Positions 34,413 through 43,685 of a stretch of DNA of 64,000 nucleotides are shown one piece after another. Under the pieces are notes generated by a model that had not been told where the DNA came from, did not search any database, and worked only from the letters and a program-made list of their open reading frames with translations. Numbering within the stretch: position 1 is the stretch's first letter; the number at the start of each line of letters is the position of its first letter. Location: positions 620,001-684,000 of the forward strand of contig CANMSH010000001.1 of the NCBI GenBank assembly GCA_947500525.1, in the 5' to 3' direction. The stretch is from an uncultured Flavobacteriaceae bacterium (lineage in GTDB: Bacteria > Bacteroidota > Bacteroidia > Flavobacteriales > Flavobacteriaceae). The translations under genes were made by a program, and so were the position numbers.

Positions 34413-37025
34413 ATGAAGAAATCCTTGAAAATACTTATCGGAGTATTTTTATTTTTTAGTGCACTGATAATTGTTCTTCCTATTATTTTTGAAGATAAAA
34501 TTATTGAATTAGTTAAAGAAACGGCTAATAATAGCATCAATGCCGATTTTGATTTTGAAGATGCAGATCTTAGCATCTTTAGCAGTTTTCCGAATACTAG
34601 AGTTTCTTTAGAAAATGTATCTCTCATAAATCAAGTTCCTTTTGCCGGAGATACCTTGTTATTTGCCAAGACCATCGATTTAAAAATGCCACTCACCGAT
34701 TTATTTAAAAGTGCTTCAGAAATTGCCATTAATCGGTTTGTTATTGACGGAGCCTTCGTTGCAATTCAAATAGATGAAAATGGAAACGCCAATTATGATA
34801 TAGCCAAAAAGAAGACCAAGAAAAGTACCACGACTGATGAATCTAAAGCTATGCAATTAGGATTGGACTCTTATGAAATTACTAATAGCCGTATTTCTTA
34901 TCACGATCGATTGAGTAAGATGAAATTCGAATTAACTGATTTTAATCATGCTGGAAGTGGAAATCTTTCAGCAAATAAGTCACAATTAAAAACACAGTCT
35001 TCGGCACTAATTTCTTTTGAAAAAGATAGTGTTTCTTATTTAAAAAGAAACAAACTCGATTTGAATGCTGTCATTGCAATTGATGCAAAAGAAAACAAGT
35101 ATAGTTTTTTAGAAAATGAATTGATATTAAATCAATTGCCTTTGACGTTCGATGGTTTTGTCATAGTAAATGATAAGAGTCAAGAAGTAAGCCTTTCTTT
35201 TAAGACACCTTCATCTGATTTTAAAAATTTTTTAGCGCTGGTACCGGAGGTATATTCTAAGAATATTGAAGGTGTAACCACGACGGGCAATTTTGATGTA
35301 AATGGAAAGTTAGAAGGATTAATTGATGATACACATATTCCGAAATTCAATATTTTAATAAATTCAAATAATGCCTCCTTTAAGTACCCTGAGCTACCAA
35401 AATCACTTACGAATATTAATATCAATACTGAAATTTCAAATACAACAGGTCTCGTAAAAGACACATATATCAACATAAGCCAACTTTCGTTTAAAATAGA
35501 TAATGAGATTTTTAATGCAAAGGCAAACTTGCTGAATATAACAGAAAATATGAAAGTAAAGGCAAGTCTCAAAGGTATTGTAGACCTTGCGAGCTTAGAA
35601 AAAATATATCCAGCCGATGCCCTAAAAGGAGTGAAAGGAATATTAGATTTAGATGCAACTACTAGTTTTGATATGAATTCAATTGAACGGCATCAATATG
35701 AAAATACGAAAACCTCTGGCACATTTAGTGTAAAAGATTTTAAATATGAATCAAAAGAGTTGAGTAATGCTTTAAAAGTAAATAATGCTTCGGTTACATT
35801 TAATCCTAGAACGGTAAATCTAACTAGTTTTGATGCGCAACTCGGGGATACCGACTTTGTGGCTTCAGGGGCCATTCATAATTTACTAGGGTTCTTATTC
35901 GCTAAGGAAAATATTGAAGGAAAGTTTACGGTAAAATCGAACACATTTTCTGTAAACGATTTTATGGTTGCAGAATCAGAATCTACTAAAACAAATGAGA
36001 CAAATCCAGAAAAACCCATTGAACGCGTTAAAATCCCATCATTTTTAGACTGCACTATTGATGCCAAAGCGACCACAGTTTTATATGATAATATTAAACT
36101 TAAAAATACATCGGCTACATTGGTTGTAAAAGATGAAAAAGTAACGTTAAAAAACGTGAAGTCGGCTGTTTTTGGAGGTGCACTTGGTCTTAACGGAAGT
36201 GTATCTACCAAGAATGATGTGTCTACATTCAACATGAAAATGAACGTAGATAATTTTGATATTAGTGACTCTTTTACATCGCTAGAATTATTTCAAGCTC
36301 TTGCTCCAATTGCTAGGGCGATTGATGGTAAAATTATTTCAGATATAAGTTTATCAGGCAATTTAAATGATGATCTTACACCAAATTTAAATTCTTTAAA
36401 TGGAGCCATGCTAGCGCAATTAGTATCTTCTAAGGTATCCGCTGAGAATACGCCGTTATTGCAAAAGTTAGAGCAGCAATTACCGTTTATAAATACGAAA
36501 AAATGGAATCTTGATAATATAAAAACAGCCTTGAAATTTAAAGATGGTAAAGTAGCAATTGATCCGTTTAAATTGAATTACGAGGATATAGAAATAGCAA
36601 TTGCAGGAGGTCATGGTTTTGATACGTCTTTGGCCTACGATGCTGTTCTTAATGTGCCGGCAAAATATTTAGGAAAGGAAGCCGCGAACTTAATTTCACA
36701 GTTAAGTGATGAAGAATCTAAAAGTATAAAAGTTCCCGTAAGTGCATTGATATCAGGAAAATTTACAGAACCAAGTATTAAAACAGATCTTAAGGCAGCA
36801 GTGACCAATTTAAGTAAGCAAGTAGCTACAAATCAAAAAAATAAAATAATAAATAAAGGAAAAGATAAAGTTACCGATGCGCTAGACAACTTGTTAAATA
36901 AACGAAAAGATTCTACAAAATCTGATTCCTTGAGAAAAAATCCTACCAAAGAAGTTGCTAAAGATTTATTGAATAACTTATTCAATCGCAAAAAGAAGAA
37001 AAAGGATACGACAAAGGGAAATTAA
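34413..37025 (+). CDS. AsmA-family membrane protein
   Basis: The track start at 34371 adds 14 polar residues; the ATG at 34413 (MKKSLKILIGVFLFFSALIIVLPIIF) gives a typical N-terminal anchor and is preferred (870 aa). The rest is a long periplasmic beta-rich region of AsmA type: ISIFSSFPNTRVSLENVSLIN near the start and the C-terminal LNGAMLAQLVSSKVSAENTPLLQKLEQQL region with KFKDGKVAIDPFKLNYEDIEIAIAGG. AsmA-like proteins form bridge-like beta-grooves thought to carry lipids to the outer membrane. The C-terminus ends in a lysine-rich tail (NRKKKKKDTTKG). It stands alone 79 bases before recJ. Confidence 0.83.
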   Translation: MKKSLKILIGVFLFFSALIIVLPIIFEDKIIELVKETANNSINADFDFEDADLSIFSSFPNTRVSLENVSLINQVPFAGDTLLFAKTIDLKMPLTDLFKSASEIAINRFVIDGAFVAIQIDENGNANYDIAKKKTKKSTTTDESKAMQLGLDSYEITNSRISYHDRLSKMKFELTDFNHAGSGNLSANKSQLKTQSSALISFEKDSVSYLKRNKLDLNAVIAIDAKENKYSFLENELILNQLPLTFDGFVIVNDKSQEVSLSFKTPSSDFKNFLALVPEVYSKNIEGVTTTGNFDVNGKLEGLIDDTHIPKFNILINSNNASFKYPELPKSLTNININTEISNTTGLVKDTYINISQLSFKIDNEIFNAKANLLNITENMKVKASLKGIVDLASLEKIYPADALKGVKGILDLDATTSFDMNSIERHQYENTKTSGTFSVKDFKYESKELSNALKVNNASVTFNPRTVNLTSFDAQLGDTDFVASGAIHNLLGFLFAKENIEGKFTVKSNTFSVNDFMVAESESTKTNETNPEKPIERVKIPSFLDCTIDAKATTVLYDNIKLKNTSATLVVKDEKVTLKNVKSAVFGGALGLNGSVSTKNDVSTFNMKMNVDNFDISDSFTSLELFQALAPIARAIDGKIISDISLSGNLNDDLTPNLNSLNGAMLAQLVSSKVSAENTPLLQKLEQQLPFINTKKWNLDNIKTALKFKDGKVAIDPFKLNYEDIEIAIAGGHGFDTSLAYDAVLNVPAKYLGKEAANLISQLSDEESKSIKVPVSALISGKFTEPSIKTDLKAAVTNLSKQVATNQKNKIINKGKDKVTDALDNLLNKRKDSTKSDSLRKNPTKEVAKDLLNNLFNRKKKKKDTTKGN

Positions 37026-37077
37026 TGACTCGATGAGGACTCATTATTTACTGCCAAAAAAATCAGTCAAGAATGCC

Positions 37078-37085
37078 TAGCTTTG
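37078..37085 (+). promoter_or_regulatory. Candidate -7 element of recJ
   Basis: TAGCTTTG matches TAnnTTTG and ends 19 bases before the recJ ATG. There is no good TTG at -33. Confidence 0.4.
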
Positions 37086-37104
37086 TGTCTATTAGTTATC
37101 ACAC

Positions 37105-38805
37105 ATGCGCTGGACTTTAAAACCCGTACCTCCCTCTCAAAAAGTTAAAAGCTTATCCGAAGCATTATCGATAAGTAGCACCTTAGCTTCTTTACTTGTG
37201 CAACGAAACATTGATAGTTTTAACGAAGCAAAGTCTTTTTTTAGGCCTAATTTGAATGATTTGCATGATCCTTTTTTAATGAAGGATATGCAGAAGGCGG
37301 TAGAGCGAATAGAAAAAGCAATTCGAGAAGAAGAAAATATTCTGGTCTACGGTGATTATGATGTTGATGGAACTACTGCCGTTTCTTTACTTTTTTCATA
37401 TTTGAAATCGTACTACCCCAATGTTGCCTCATATATTCCAGATCGATATGAAGAAGGGTATGGTGTTTCATATCAAGGAATCGATTTTGCTGAAGACAAT
37501 GAGTTCACTTTAATAATTGCATTAGATTGTGGTATAAAGGCTCTTGATAAAGTGACTTACGCAACCAAAAAAGGAATTGATTTTATTATTTGTGATCATC
37601 ATCGCCCTGGAAAAGAATTGCCAAATGCCGTTGCTGTTTTAGATGCTAAAAGAGAAGATTGTACATATCCTTACGATGAACTATGTGGTTGTGGAGTAGG
37701 TTTTAAATTGATTCAAGCCTTAGGTTCTAAGCGTGGTCAAACGATGAATGATTTAACCGAATACCTAGATTTAGTTGCTACAGCAATCGCTGCAGATATC
37801 GTTCCTATGACGGGTGAGAATAGGATACTCGCTTATTACGGCTTAAAACAGATTAATACCAATCCAAGATTAGGAATTAAGGCAATTATTAGTCAATTGA
37901 AAAAAGATGTGTTGAACATCACTGATGTTGTTTTTATCATTGCACCACGTATCAACGCAGCTGGTCGGATGAAACATGGTATACACGCGGTTGAATTATT
38001 GACTTCTGATGATTTAGAATCGGCAACTGCTTTTGCAAAAGCTATAGATGTGTATAATACAGATCGCAAAGAATTAGATAAGAAGATTACAATAGAAGCC
38101 TTGGCTCAAATCGAAGAGAATAAAGAAAAAGAGAGTTTTACAACCGTCGTATATCAAGAAGATTGGCACAAAGGAGTAATTGGTATTGTGGCTTCTCGTT
38201 TGATTGAAACGTACTACCGACCTACACTCGTTTTTACTAAAAATGGTAATAAATTAGCTGCCTCAGCGCGTTCAGTACGTGGTTTTGATGTATACAATGC
38301 CTTGGAAACTTGCAGCGAATATATTGAGCAGTTTGGAGGGCATAAATATGCAGCAGGATTAACCTTGTTAGAAGAAAATTATACTCAATTCAAATTGAAA
38401 TTTGAAGAGGTGGTAAAGGAATCAATTCCAAACGAATTAAGAACACCCGAAATAAAAATTGATGCTGAGGTATCGCTAGATGAAATCACTGATAAAATGA
38501 TGCGTATAGTTAGCCAATTTGGTCCCTTCGGACCAAAAAATATGAAACCAGTTTTTGTTGCACGAAGACTAAAAGATACGGGCTATGGAAGAACGGTAGG
38601 TGAAGATGAGAGTCATTTGAAACTGAACATTATTTCAGATACTTCTAGTCATTCTTTCAACGCCATTGGCTTTAATTTAGGTCATTTTTATCCGCAATTA
38701 AAAGATGGGCAACACTTTGATGCCGTTTTTACCATTGAAGAAAACACATGGAATGGCAGAACTTCATTGCAATTAAATTTGAAAGATATTAAAATATTGA
38801 CCTAG
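37105..38805 (+). CDS. recJ: Single-stranded-DNA-specific exonuclease RecJ
   Basis: The 566-residue protein has the DHH phosphoesterase motifs ILVYGDYDVDGTTAVSLL, ALDCGIKA and FIICDHHRPGKELP, then the DHHA1 domain with the GGHKYAAGLTL signature and a C-terminal OB-like part (HFDAVFTIEENTWNGRTSLQLNLKDI). Reaction: 5'-3' degradation of single-stranded DNA in recombination and mismatch repair. Length matches the family. Its stop lies one base from the end of the converging gene, with no visible terminator between. Confidence 0.95.
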   Translation: MRWTLKPVPPSQKVKSLSEALSISSTLASLLVQRNIDSFNEAKSFFRPNLNDLHDPFLMKDMQKAVERIEKAIREEENILVYGDYDVDGTTAVSLLFSYLKSYYPNVASYIPDRYEEGYGVSYQGIDFAEDNEFTLIIALDCGIKALDKVTYATKKGIDFIICDHHRPGKELPNAVAVLDAKREDCTYPYDELCGCGVGFKLIQALGSKRGQTMNDLTEYLDLVATAIAADIVPMTGENRILAYYGLKQINTNPRLGIKAIISQLKKDVLNITDVVFIIAPRINAAGRMKHGIHAVELLTSDDLESATAFAKAIDVYNTDRKELDKKITIEALAQIEENKEKESFTTVVYQEDWHKGVIGIVASRLIETYYRPTLVFTKNGNKLAASARSVRGFDVYNALETCSEYIEQFGGHKYAAGLTLLEENYTQFKLKFEEVVKESIPNELRTPEIKIDAEVSLDEITDKMMRIVSQFGPFGPKNMKPVFVARRLKDTGYGRTVGEDESHLKLNIISDTSSHSFNAIGFNLGHFYPQLKDGQHFDAVFTIEENTWNGRTSLQLNLKDIKILT

Positions 38806-38806
38806 T

Positions 38807-39442
38807 TTAACGAAGCTTCACTGTATGTTTTGAAACATCCCAGTATAGGGCTTTTTTATTTGATTGTAACCAATCGGCAAATAAGCTAAGTTCTTTACGC
38901 GAAGGAATATCTAGATCTGATTTCTTTTGATTCTTGTCTCTTTTAATTTTTGTTAAATCTCGTAAAAAATAGATAGCATCAGAATACTCAGGGTCTTTGA
39001 ATAGTTGTTGCTTTGTAGATTTTTTTACCAACGTCAATTTTTTTCTATAATATTTAGTGGACTTCTTTTTAACTGGTAGGGCAGTACCATTGATTTTAAC
39101 CTGACCAGCATCTAGGTATAATTTCTTTCTATTGAGTCTGTACCAAGATTTCCAGTCTTTATAGTTTTCTTGTGAAGGCTCTCCGATGCTTTCAAAACTA
39201 TGAAAGATGTCACAGTTAATAAGCGTTAGTCCTTCTAAAAAGACTATAGAAGTATTGAATTCTGAAGGGAAACGATGTGTGAAATTATCTTTCTGCTTTA
39301 AGAAATTGATATGCTTTCCTATAACAGCTAACTGTTTTTTATAGATATTTTTCGCAGCTTTGTTTGTTGTTTTAATCTTTTGACCTTGACTAGCAAAAGT
39401 AGTGAAGACGGCTATCAAACAAATGCATAAATACCTCATCAT
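38807..39442 (-). CDS. Hypothetical secreted protein
   Basis: The family is not recognised. The 211 residues begin with a signal peptide (MMRYLCICLIAVFTTFASQG) followed by a lysine-rich basic protein. Two similar halves are visible: KKQLAVIGKHINFLKQKDN...SEFNTSIVFLEGLT...WKSWYRLNRKKLYLD and KKLTLVKKSTKQQLFKDPEYSDAIYFLRDLT...FADWLQSNKKALYWD, so an internal duplication is likely. It is encoded 16 bases downstream of rpe and may be cotranscribed with it. Confidence 0.7.
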   Translation of the reverse strand: MMRYLCICLIAVFTTFASQGQKIKTTNKAAKNIYKKQLAVIGKHINFLKQKDNFTHRFPSEFNTSIVFLEGLTLINCDIFHSFESIGEPSQENYKDWKSWYRLNRKKLYLDAGQVKINGTALPVKKKSTKYYRKKLTLVKKSTKQQLFKDPEYSDAIYFLRDLTKIKRDKNQKKSDLDIPSRKELSLFADWLQSNKKALYWDVSKHTVKLR

Positions 39443-39458
39443 AAATTATTTATGAGAC

Positions 39459-40115
39459 TTAAATTGAAACACTCTTTAGGCCAGCTATGGTCTCAGTAGG
39501 ATTATCACTTTTAAATACAAAACTACCGGCAACAAGTACATCCGCTCCGGCAACTAATAGTTTACCAGCATTTTTATCGTTTACGCCACCATCAATTTCT
39601 ATTTTCGCAGTAGAACCTGATTTTTCAATTAAATCTTTTAACTGGATGATTTTTTTATAGGTGTTTTCTATAAAACTTTGTCCTCCAAACCCAGGGTTTA
39701 CACTCATCAAACAGACCAAATCAATATCACGAATAACATCTTCTAATACCGCAATTGGTGTATGAGGATTGAGAGCGACACCAGCTTGCATTCCTTCTGC
39801 TTTTATAGCTTGTAATGTTCTATGTAAATGCGTACAAGCTTCGTAATGTACGGTTAAAATATCGGCGCCAACATTTTTAAAATCAACAATATAACGGTCA
39901 GGATTTTCTATCATTAAATGCACATCCATCGTTTTTTGAGCGTGCTTTTTTATGGCTTTTATCACTGGCATTCCAAAAGAAATGTTAGGTACAAATAGTC
40001 CATCCATCACGTCAATATGAAACCAATCGGCCTCACTGTGATTAATCATTTCGACATCACGTTGTAAGTTGGCAAAATCAGCAGCTAATACAGAAGGGGC
40101 AATTAAGTGTTCCAT
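39459..40115 (-). CDS. rpe: Ribulose-phosphate 3-epimerase
   Basis: The 218 residues cover the whole family: APSVLAADFANLQRDVEM, the metal and catalytic segment WFHIDVMDGLFVPNISFG, MDVHLMIENPDRYI, LMSVNPGFGGQSFI and EIDGGVNDKNAGKL with the phosphate-binding end VAGSFVFKSDNP. Reaction: interconversion of ribulose 5-phosphate and xylulose 5-phosphate in the pentose phosphate pathway. Cytoplasmic. A -7-like element lies 29 bases upstream. Confidence 0.96.
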   Translation of the reverse strand: MEHLIAPSVLAADFANLQRDVEMINHSEADWFHIDVMDGLFVPNISFGMPVIKAIKKHAQKTMDVHLMIENPDRYIVDFKNVGADILTVHYEACTHLHRTLQAIKAEGMQAGVALNPHTPIAVLEDVIRDIDLVCLMSVNPGFGGQSFIENTYKKIIQLKDLIEKSGSTAKIEIDGGVNDKNAGKLLVAGADVLVAGSFVFKSDNPTETIAGLKSVSI

Positions 40116-40143
40116 TGAAAATGAATTGGGTTATAAAGTTTTA

Positions 40144-40151
40144 CAAATATA
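40144..40151 (-). promoter_or_regulatory. Candidate -7 element of rpe
   Basis: TATATTTG on the minus strand matches TAnnTTTG exactly, 28 bases before the rpe start. The -33 TTG is not evident. Confidence 0.45.
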
Positions 40152-40289
40152 CTTTTTTTCGACATGTTGAACTTGTTTGTCGATCATATAATTATTCAAA
40201 TGCCTTATGATATGTAGAGAGGTATATAAGAATGAGAAATAAAGTTCGGCAAAGGTGCTTATATAAAAATAGGACATGAACCTGAAAAA

Positions 40290-40318
40290 GAAAACCCTCA
40301 ACAGCGTTGAGGGTTTTC
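40290..40318 (-). terminator. Terminator of the primary sigma factor gene
   Basis: A perfect 13-bp stem (GAAAACCCTCAAC / GTTGAGGGTTTTC) with loop AGC lies 70 bases after the sigma factor stop. On the minus strand the 3' arm ends GGGTTTTC. Confidence 0.8.
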
Positions 40319-40388
40319 AATTCATTAATCAAAAAACGAATAGTTCTTGACTACTCATAATGTGATAAAAGTATAAAACTTATAGAGA

Positions 40389-41252
40389 TTAACCTAAATA
40401 AGTTCTTAAAATTTTGCTTCTAGAAGTATGCTTTAATCTTCTAATTGCTTTTTCTTTAATTTGACGAACTCTCTCACGAGTTAAATCGAAAGTTTCACCA
40501 ATTTCTTCAAGCGTCATTGGATGCGCATCACCCAAACCGAAGTACAATAAAACAACATCTGCCTCACGTGGAGTTAACGTTTCTAATGCACGTTCGATTT
40601 CAACTTTTAAAGATTCGTGCAACAAACTCTTATCAGGATTTGGAGATTCTCCAGAACGTAAAACGTCATATAAATTAGAATCTTCACCTTCGATTAAAGG
40701 CGCATCCATAGATACGTGACGACCAGAGTTCTTCATTGACTCTTTTACATCATTAATAGTCATATCTAATTCCTTTGCAATTTCTTCAGCAGAAGGAGGC
40801 CTTTCATTCTCTTGCTCTAAACGAGCAAAGGTTTTATTGATCTTATTAATAGATCCAATTTTATTTAGTGGCAAACGTACAATACGAGATTGCTCTGCCA
40901 ATGCTTGTAAGATAGATTGACGAATCCACCAAACAGCATATGATATAAATTTAAAACCACGAGTTTCATCAAAACGTTTTGCTGCTTTGATCAAACCTAA
41001 GTTACCTTCATTAATCAAATCAGGTAATGTTAAACCTTGATTTTGATATTGCTTAGCAACAGAAACTACGAACCTTAAATTTGCTTTTGTTAATCTTTCT
41101 AAAGCCACTTGATCTCCAGCTTTGATACGTTGAGCTAACTCAACTTCCATATCAGCAGTAATCAAATCTACTTTACCTATTTCTTGCAAATATTTGTCTA
41201 AAGAGGCAGTTTCTCTATTGGTAACTTGTTTTGTAATTTTAAGTTGTCTCAT
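40389..41252 (-). CDS. rpoD: Primary RNA polymerase sigma factor (sigma-70/SigA, Bacteroidota type)
   Basis: The 287-residue protein begins [28 protein letters not shown] and lacks region 1.1, as is usual for the Bacteroidota primary sigma factor. Region 2 is complete: [55 protein letters not shown]. Region 3 and the region 4 HTH ([30 protein letters not shown]) follow. It directs housekeeping transcription and would recognise the TTG/TAnnTTTG promoters noted here. A strong terminator follows it, and a 448-base spacer separates it from the divergent ECF sigma gene. Confidence 0.96.
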   Translation of the reverse strand: MRQLKITKQVTNRETASLDKYLQEIGKVDLITADMEVELAQRIKAGDQVALERLTKANLRFVVSVAKQYQNQGLTLPDLINEGNLGLIKAAKRFDETRGFKFISYAVWWIRQSILQALAEQSRIVRLPLNKIGSINKINKTFARLEQENERPPSAEEIAKELDMTINDVKESMKNSGRHVSMDAPLIEGEDSNLYDVLRSGESPNPDKSLLHESLKVEIERALETLTPREADVVLLYFGLGDAHPMTLEEIGETFDLTRERVRQIKEKAIRRLKHTSRSKILRTYLG

Positions 41253-41700
41253 ATATTTACTTTAATTAATACTTAATTTTTGTTGTGTACTTATATATAC
41301 GCAAGAAGTTATGATAATGTTACAAAAACATTATTTTTTTATTTTTTGATCACACTTTTTGCTTAAAATTTTTGATCATTTATTGAAAAATTCAATTCGT
41401 TGTTCTTTAATAAAACAACTAATAGAAGAAAATTCCCCTGTTAGTAAGTTGTTGAAGAATTTTAAATAGGCTTATGTTTTCATTTTAATTAATACCATAC
41501 CTTAAGATTTACAAGCTAAACGAAGACGAAAAATATTTATAGCACTAAAATGTGACTTTTTAAAAAAGTATGTGTCAAAAGAGTAAACATACTATATAGA
41601 ATAAGTGAAACATAAAGTAAACTTATTAGAGTCACTAACAAGAAACATTTATTTTATATAGTCTTTTTATAATGCATCTAAACCCATAATAGGAAACTAA
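41253..41700. other. Long divergent intergenic region between two sigma factor genes
   Basis: In these 448 AT-rich bases no ORF above about 20 codons and no tRNA were found. A weak hairpin (AATGTT/AACATT, 41316-41332) followed by a T-run is the only local structure noted. No exact TAnnTTTG promoter was found for either gene. The length suggests long leaders or several regulatory sites. Confidence 0.5.
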
Positions 41701-42270
41701 TTGAAACCTTCTGTCAATATTAGCCAACTCAGCGATGAGGATCTGGTTAGTAAAATAGTAAATACTAAAGATAGCACACTGTTTGCGCAGTTGTACGATC
41801 GTTATGCGCCATTGGTGTATAACAAATGTTTAGGTTTTGCTAAGAACAAAGTAGAGGCAGAAGATTTAACACACGACATATTTATTAAGTTATATGTCAA
41901 GTTAAATTCCTTTAAAGGAAATTCAAAATTTTCAACATGGTTGTATTCATTCACCTATAATTTTTGTGTGAATTATGTGCAAAGAGATGCGTATAAAAAT
42001 AAGGAGCAAGTGAATGAAGTAGAAGTAGAGAAAAGATCGGCGGTGGCGGATGAGGTGAGTGATAATGATATTTTAAAATTAAAGGCTGAAAAATTGCAAA
42101 AAGTACTAGCAATTGTAGATCCAAATTATAAAATGATATTGTTAATGAAATACCAAGACGATCTTTCTATAAAGGAAATTTCGGAAGCGCTTAATATAGG
42201 AGAGAGTGCAGTAAAGATGAGAGTGAAAAGAGCGAAAGAAAAAGTAATGGAAATGTATACAAAACTCTAA
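41701..42270 (+). CDS. ECF-type RNA polymerase sigma factor
   Basis: The 189-residue protein has sigma region 2 (LFAQLYDRYAPLVYNKCLGFAKNKVEAEDLTHDIFIKLYVKLNSFKGNSKFSTWLYSFTYNFCVNYVQR) and region 4 (KMILLMKYQDDLSIKEISEALNIGESAVKMRVKRAKEKVMEMY) with no region 3, as in extracytoplasmic-function factors. The frame starts at TTG 41701 after AGGAAACTAA; no in-frame ATG lies near enough to keep region 2. Three bases after its stop begins a 58-residue ORF that may act with it, then an MscS-like channel gene. An envelope-stress role is inferred. Confidence 0.9.
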   Translation: MKPSVNISQLSDEDLVSKIVNTKDSTLFAQLYDRYAPLVYNKCLGFAKNKVEAEDLTHDIFIKLYVKLNSFKGNSKFSTWLYSFTYNFCVNYVQRDAYKNKEQVNEVEVEKRSAVADEVSDNDILKLKAEKLQKVLAIVDPNYKMILLMKYQDDLSIKEISEALNIGESAVKMRVKRAKEKVMEMYTKL

Positions 42271-42273
42271 TAT

Positions 42274-42450
42274 ATGGGAAACCCTTTTAAAGAAATATTG
42301 CACCAAGAGGCGCTTCCTGAAAAGTTGAAAGGAAAAGTAATGAGTGATATCTCATTCATTAAACTAGCAATAGATTTTGCGGATCTAATGGTGGTAAAGT
42401 ATCCTGAAACTATAGATGACCTTTTGAGAATTAAAGAAGATAAAAAATAA
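42274..42450 (+). CDS. Small 58-aa protein coupled to the ECF sigma factor
   Basis: This gene is too short for the ORF track. ATG at 42274 opens three bases after the sigma factor stop and ends at TAA 42450, reading MGNPFKEILHQEALPEKLKG, then a central helix-like SDISFIKLAIDFADLMVVKYPETIDDLL and a lysine-rich end. No membrane segment or zinc motif is visible. Position directly after an ECF sigma gene suggests a regulatory partner, for example a small anti-sigma-like protein, but there is no sequence proof. The acidic-hydrophobic pattern and codon use look coding. Confidence 0.65.
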   Translation: MGNPFKEILHQEALPEKLKGKVMSDISFIKLAIDFADLMVVKYPETIDDLLRIKEDKK

Positions 42451-42486
42451 GAATAACTAACTACTAACTAATTTAACTTAATAGAT

Positions 42487-43302
42487 ATGGCAACGCAAAT
42501 TGAAGGAGTAAACCTCTCTTTTTTACAAGATATGTGGCAAAGCATTATAGGTTTTATGCCAAAACTTATTTCAGTATTAGTATTATTAATTGTTGGATTG
42601 ATAATATTAAAGATTGTTTCTCTAGTTCTTAAGAAAACATTGAAAGTGGCAAATGTTGATAAGCTAGGAGAAAAAATAAAAGAGATTCAGTTGTTTCGAA
42701 ATACTGATTTCAAGGTCTCAGATATTATTATTAAAGTCGTTAGATGGATTTTAATATTGTTTATTATTATTTCGGCAGCCGGAATTTTAGGACTTGATAT
42801 GGTAACCAACGGGATTACCGCAATTATATCTTATTTACCGAAATTGTTCACGGCGATAGCTATTTTTATAGTAGGTGTATTCTTAGCGAACATTGTGAAA
42901 AATGCTATTTTATCTTCATTTAAAGCCTTAGATATTGGAGGATCTCAAATTATTGGGAACATCGTATTTTTTGCGATTACAATTGTTATTGGAATTACGG
43001 CCTTAAATCAAGCAATGATTGATACAGATATGATTACCAATAATTTAACAATCATATTTGGTTCGTTTTTGCTGGCTTTTACAATTGCTTTCGGATTGGG
43101 TTCGAGGGATATTGTACAGCGATTGTTATTCGGATTTTACTCTCGAAAGAATTTAAATATTGGACAAAAAGTGAAGATAGGAGATGTACAAGGAACTATA
43201 AAGTCTATAGATAATATATACTTGGTATTAACAAATGAAGATGGGAAATTTATTTTCCCAATAAAGGAAGTAAATGATAAAATAGTTCAAGTGATAGATT
43301 AA
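42487..43302 (+). CDS. MscS-like mechanosensitive channel family protein
   Basis: The 271-residue membrane protein has an N-terminal amphipathic segment (FLQDMWQSIIGFMPKLISVLVLLIVGLIIL) typical of the conserved TM helix repeat, about five helices in all, and a short cytoplasmic beta part (LNIGQKVKIGDVQGTIKSIDNIYLVLTNEDGKFIFPIKEV) like the MscS beta domain. The FGLGSRDIVQRLLFGFYSRK stretch is at the pore-lining position. Known role of the family: pressure release on osmotic downshock. It is 36 bases after the small ORF and may be a target of the ECF factor. The C-terminal vestibule is shorter than in E. coli MscS. Confidence 0.83.
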   Translation: MATQIEGVNLSFLQDMWQSIIGFMPKLISVLVLLIVGLIILKIVSLVLKKTLKVANVDKLGEKIKEIQLFRNTDFKVSDIIIKVVRWILILFIIISAAGILGLDMVTNGITAIISYLPKLFTAIAIFIVGVFLANIVKNAILSSFKALDIGGSQIIGNIVFFAITIVIGITALNQAMIDTDMITNNLTIIFGSFLLAFTIAFGLGSRDIVQRLLFGFYSRKNLNIGQKVKIGDVQGTIKSIDNIYLVLTNEDGKFIFPIKEVNDKIVQVID

Positions 43303-43338
43303 AAAAGATAAAATTATAAATACTCTTGCCGTTTTACG

Positions 43339-43367
43339 TTGGGGAATGTAAGTGCAAACTAACTTTA
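43339..43367 (+). promoter_or_regulatory. Candidate promoter of structured RNA 1
   Basis: TTG (43339-43341), 18 bases, then TAACTTTA, one base off the TAnnTTTG consensus, about 55 bases before the structured element. Confidence 0.35.
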
Positions 43368-43420
43368 TTATTTGTCATAACACAAGAGTATATTTTACAG
43401 AGGTTTGACAGAGCCTCTCA

Positions 43421-43525
43421 TATTGATAAATCAGTCAGGTTTTCTATAAATAAAGGGGTTTATTATATAGATTGCATTTATCAATAAAAAGCTTCCTATC
43501 CTGAGAGATTGGGAGGGAAGCTTTT
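43421..43525 (+). ncRNA. Candidate structured small RNA, copy 1, with terminator-like hairpin
   Basis: An 11-bp perfect outer stem (TATTGATAAAT / ATTTATCAATA) encloses an inner hairpin TCTAT-TAAA-GGGG-TTTA-ATAGA. A second hairpin follows at once (AAAAGCTTCC / GGAAGCTTTT, 43487-43525). A copy of the same 60-base core lies 162 bases downstream. No ORF spans the element. Tandem small RNAs of unknown function are known in Flavobacteriia (for example the flavo-1 motif), but membership is untested. A non-coding role is inferred from structure and duplication. Confidence 0.6.
43451..43473 (+). repeat. 23-nt exact repeat, copy 1
   Basis: Identical to 43613-43635. It covers the apical GGGG loop and the 3' strand of the inner hairpin of the structured RNA candidates. 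Confidence 0.85.
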
Positions 43526-43585
43526 AAAAATATTTGAAAAAGGGAATGAGAAAATTCTATGAAAAAGAAATTTTAACTCCAAACC

Positions 43586-43685
43586 TGATAAATCAACCAA
43601 AATCTATTGAAGTAAAGGGGTTTATTATATAGATTCGATTTATCACAATAGGGCCTCTCCATAAGGAGAGGCTTTTATTTTTTAT
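43586..43685 (+). ncRNA. Candidate structured small RNA, copy 2, with terminator
   Basis: A 9-bp outer stem (TGATAAATC / GATTTATCA, 43586-43594 and 43637-43645) encloses the same inner hairpin TCTAT-TAAA-GGGG-TTTA-ATAGA. The inner left strand differs from copy 1 (TGAAG instead of AAA) while the pairing is kept. A strong intrinsic terminator, GCCTCTCC-ATAA-GGAGAGGC followed by TTTTATTTTTT (43653-43685), fixes the plus orientation. Its end touches the stop of the converging HTH gene. No coding frame is visible. Confidence 0.62.
43613..43635 (+). repeat. 23-nt exact repeat, copy 2
   Basis: Identical to 43451-43473, in the same structural position of the second RNA candidate. Confidence 0.85.

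Noticed and set aside
35180-35572. ORF of 130 aa on the minus strand
   Set aside because: Antisense to the AsmA-family gene; hydrophobic composition reflects the complementary strand.
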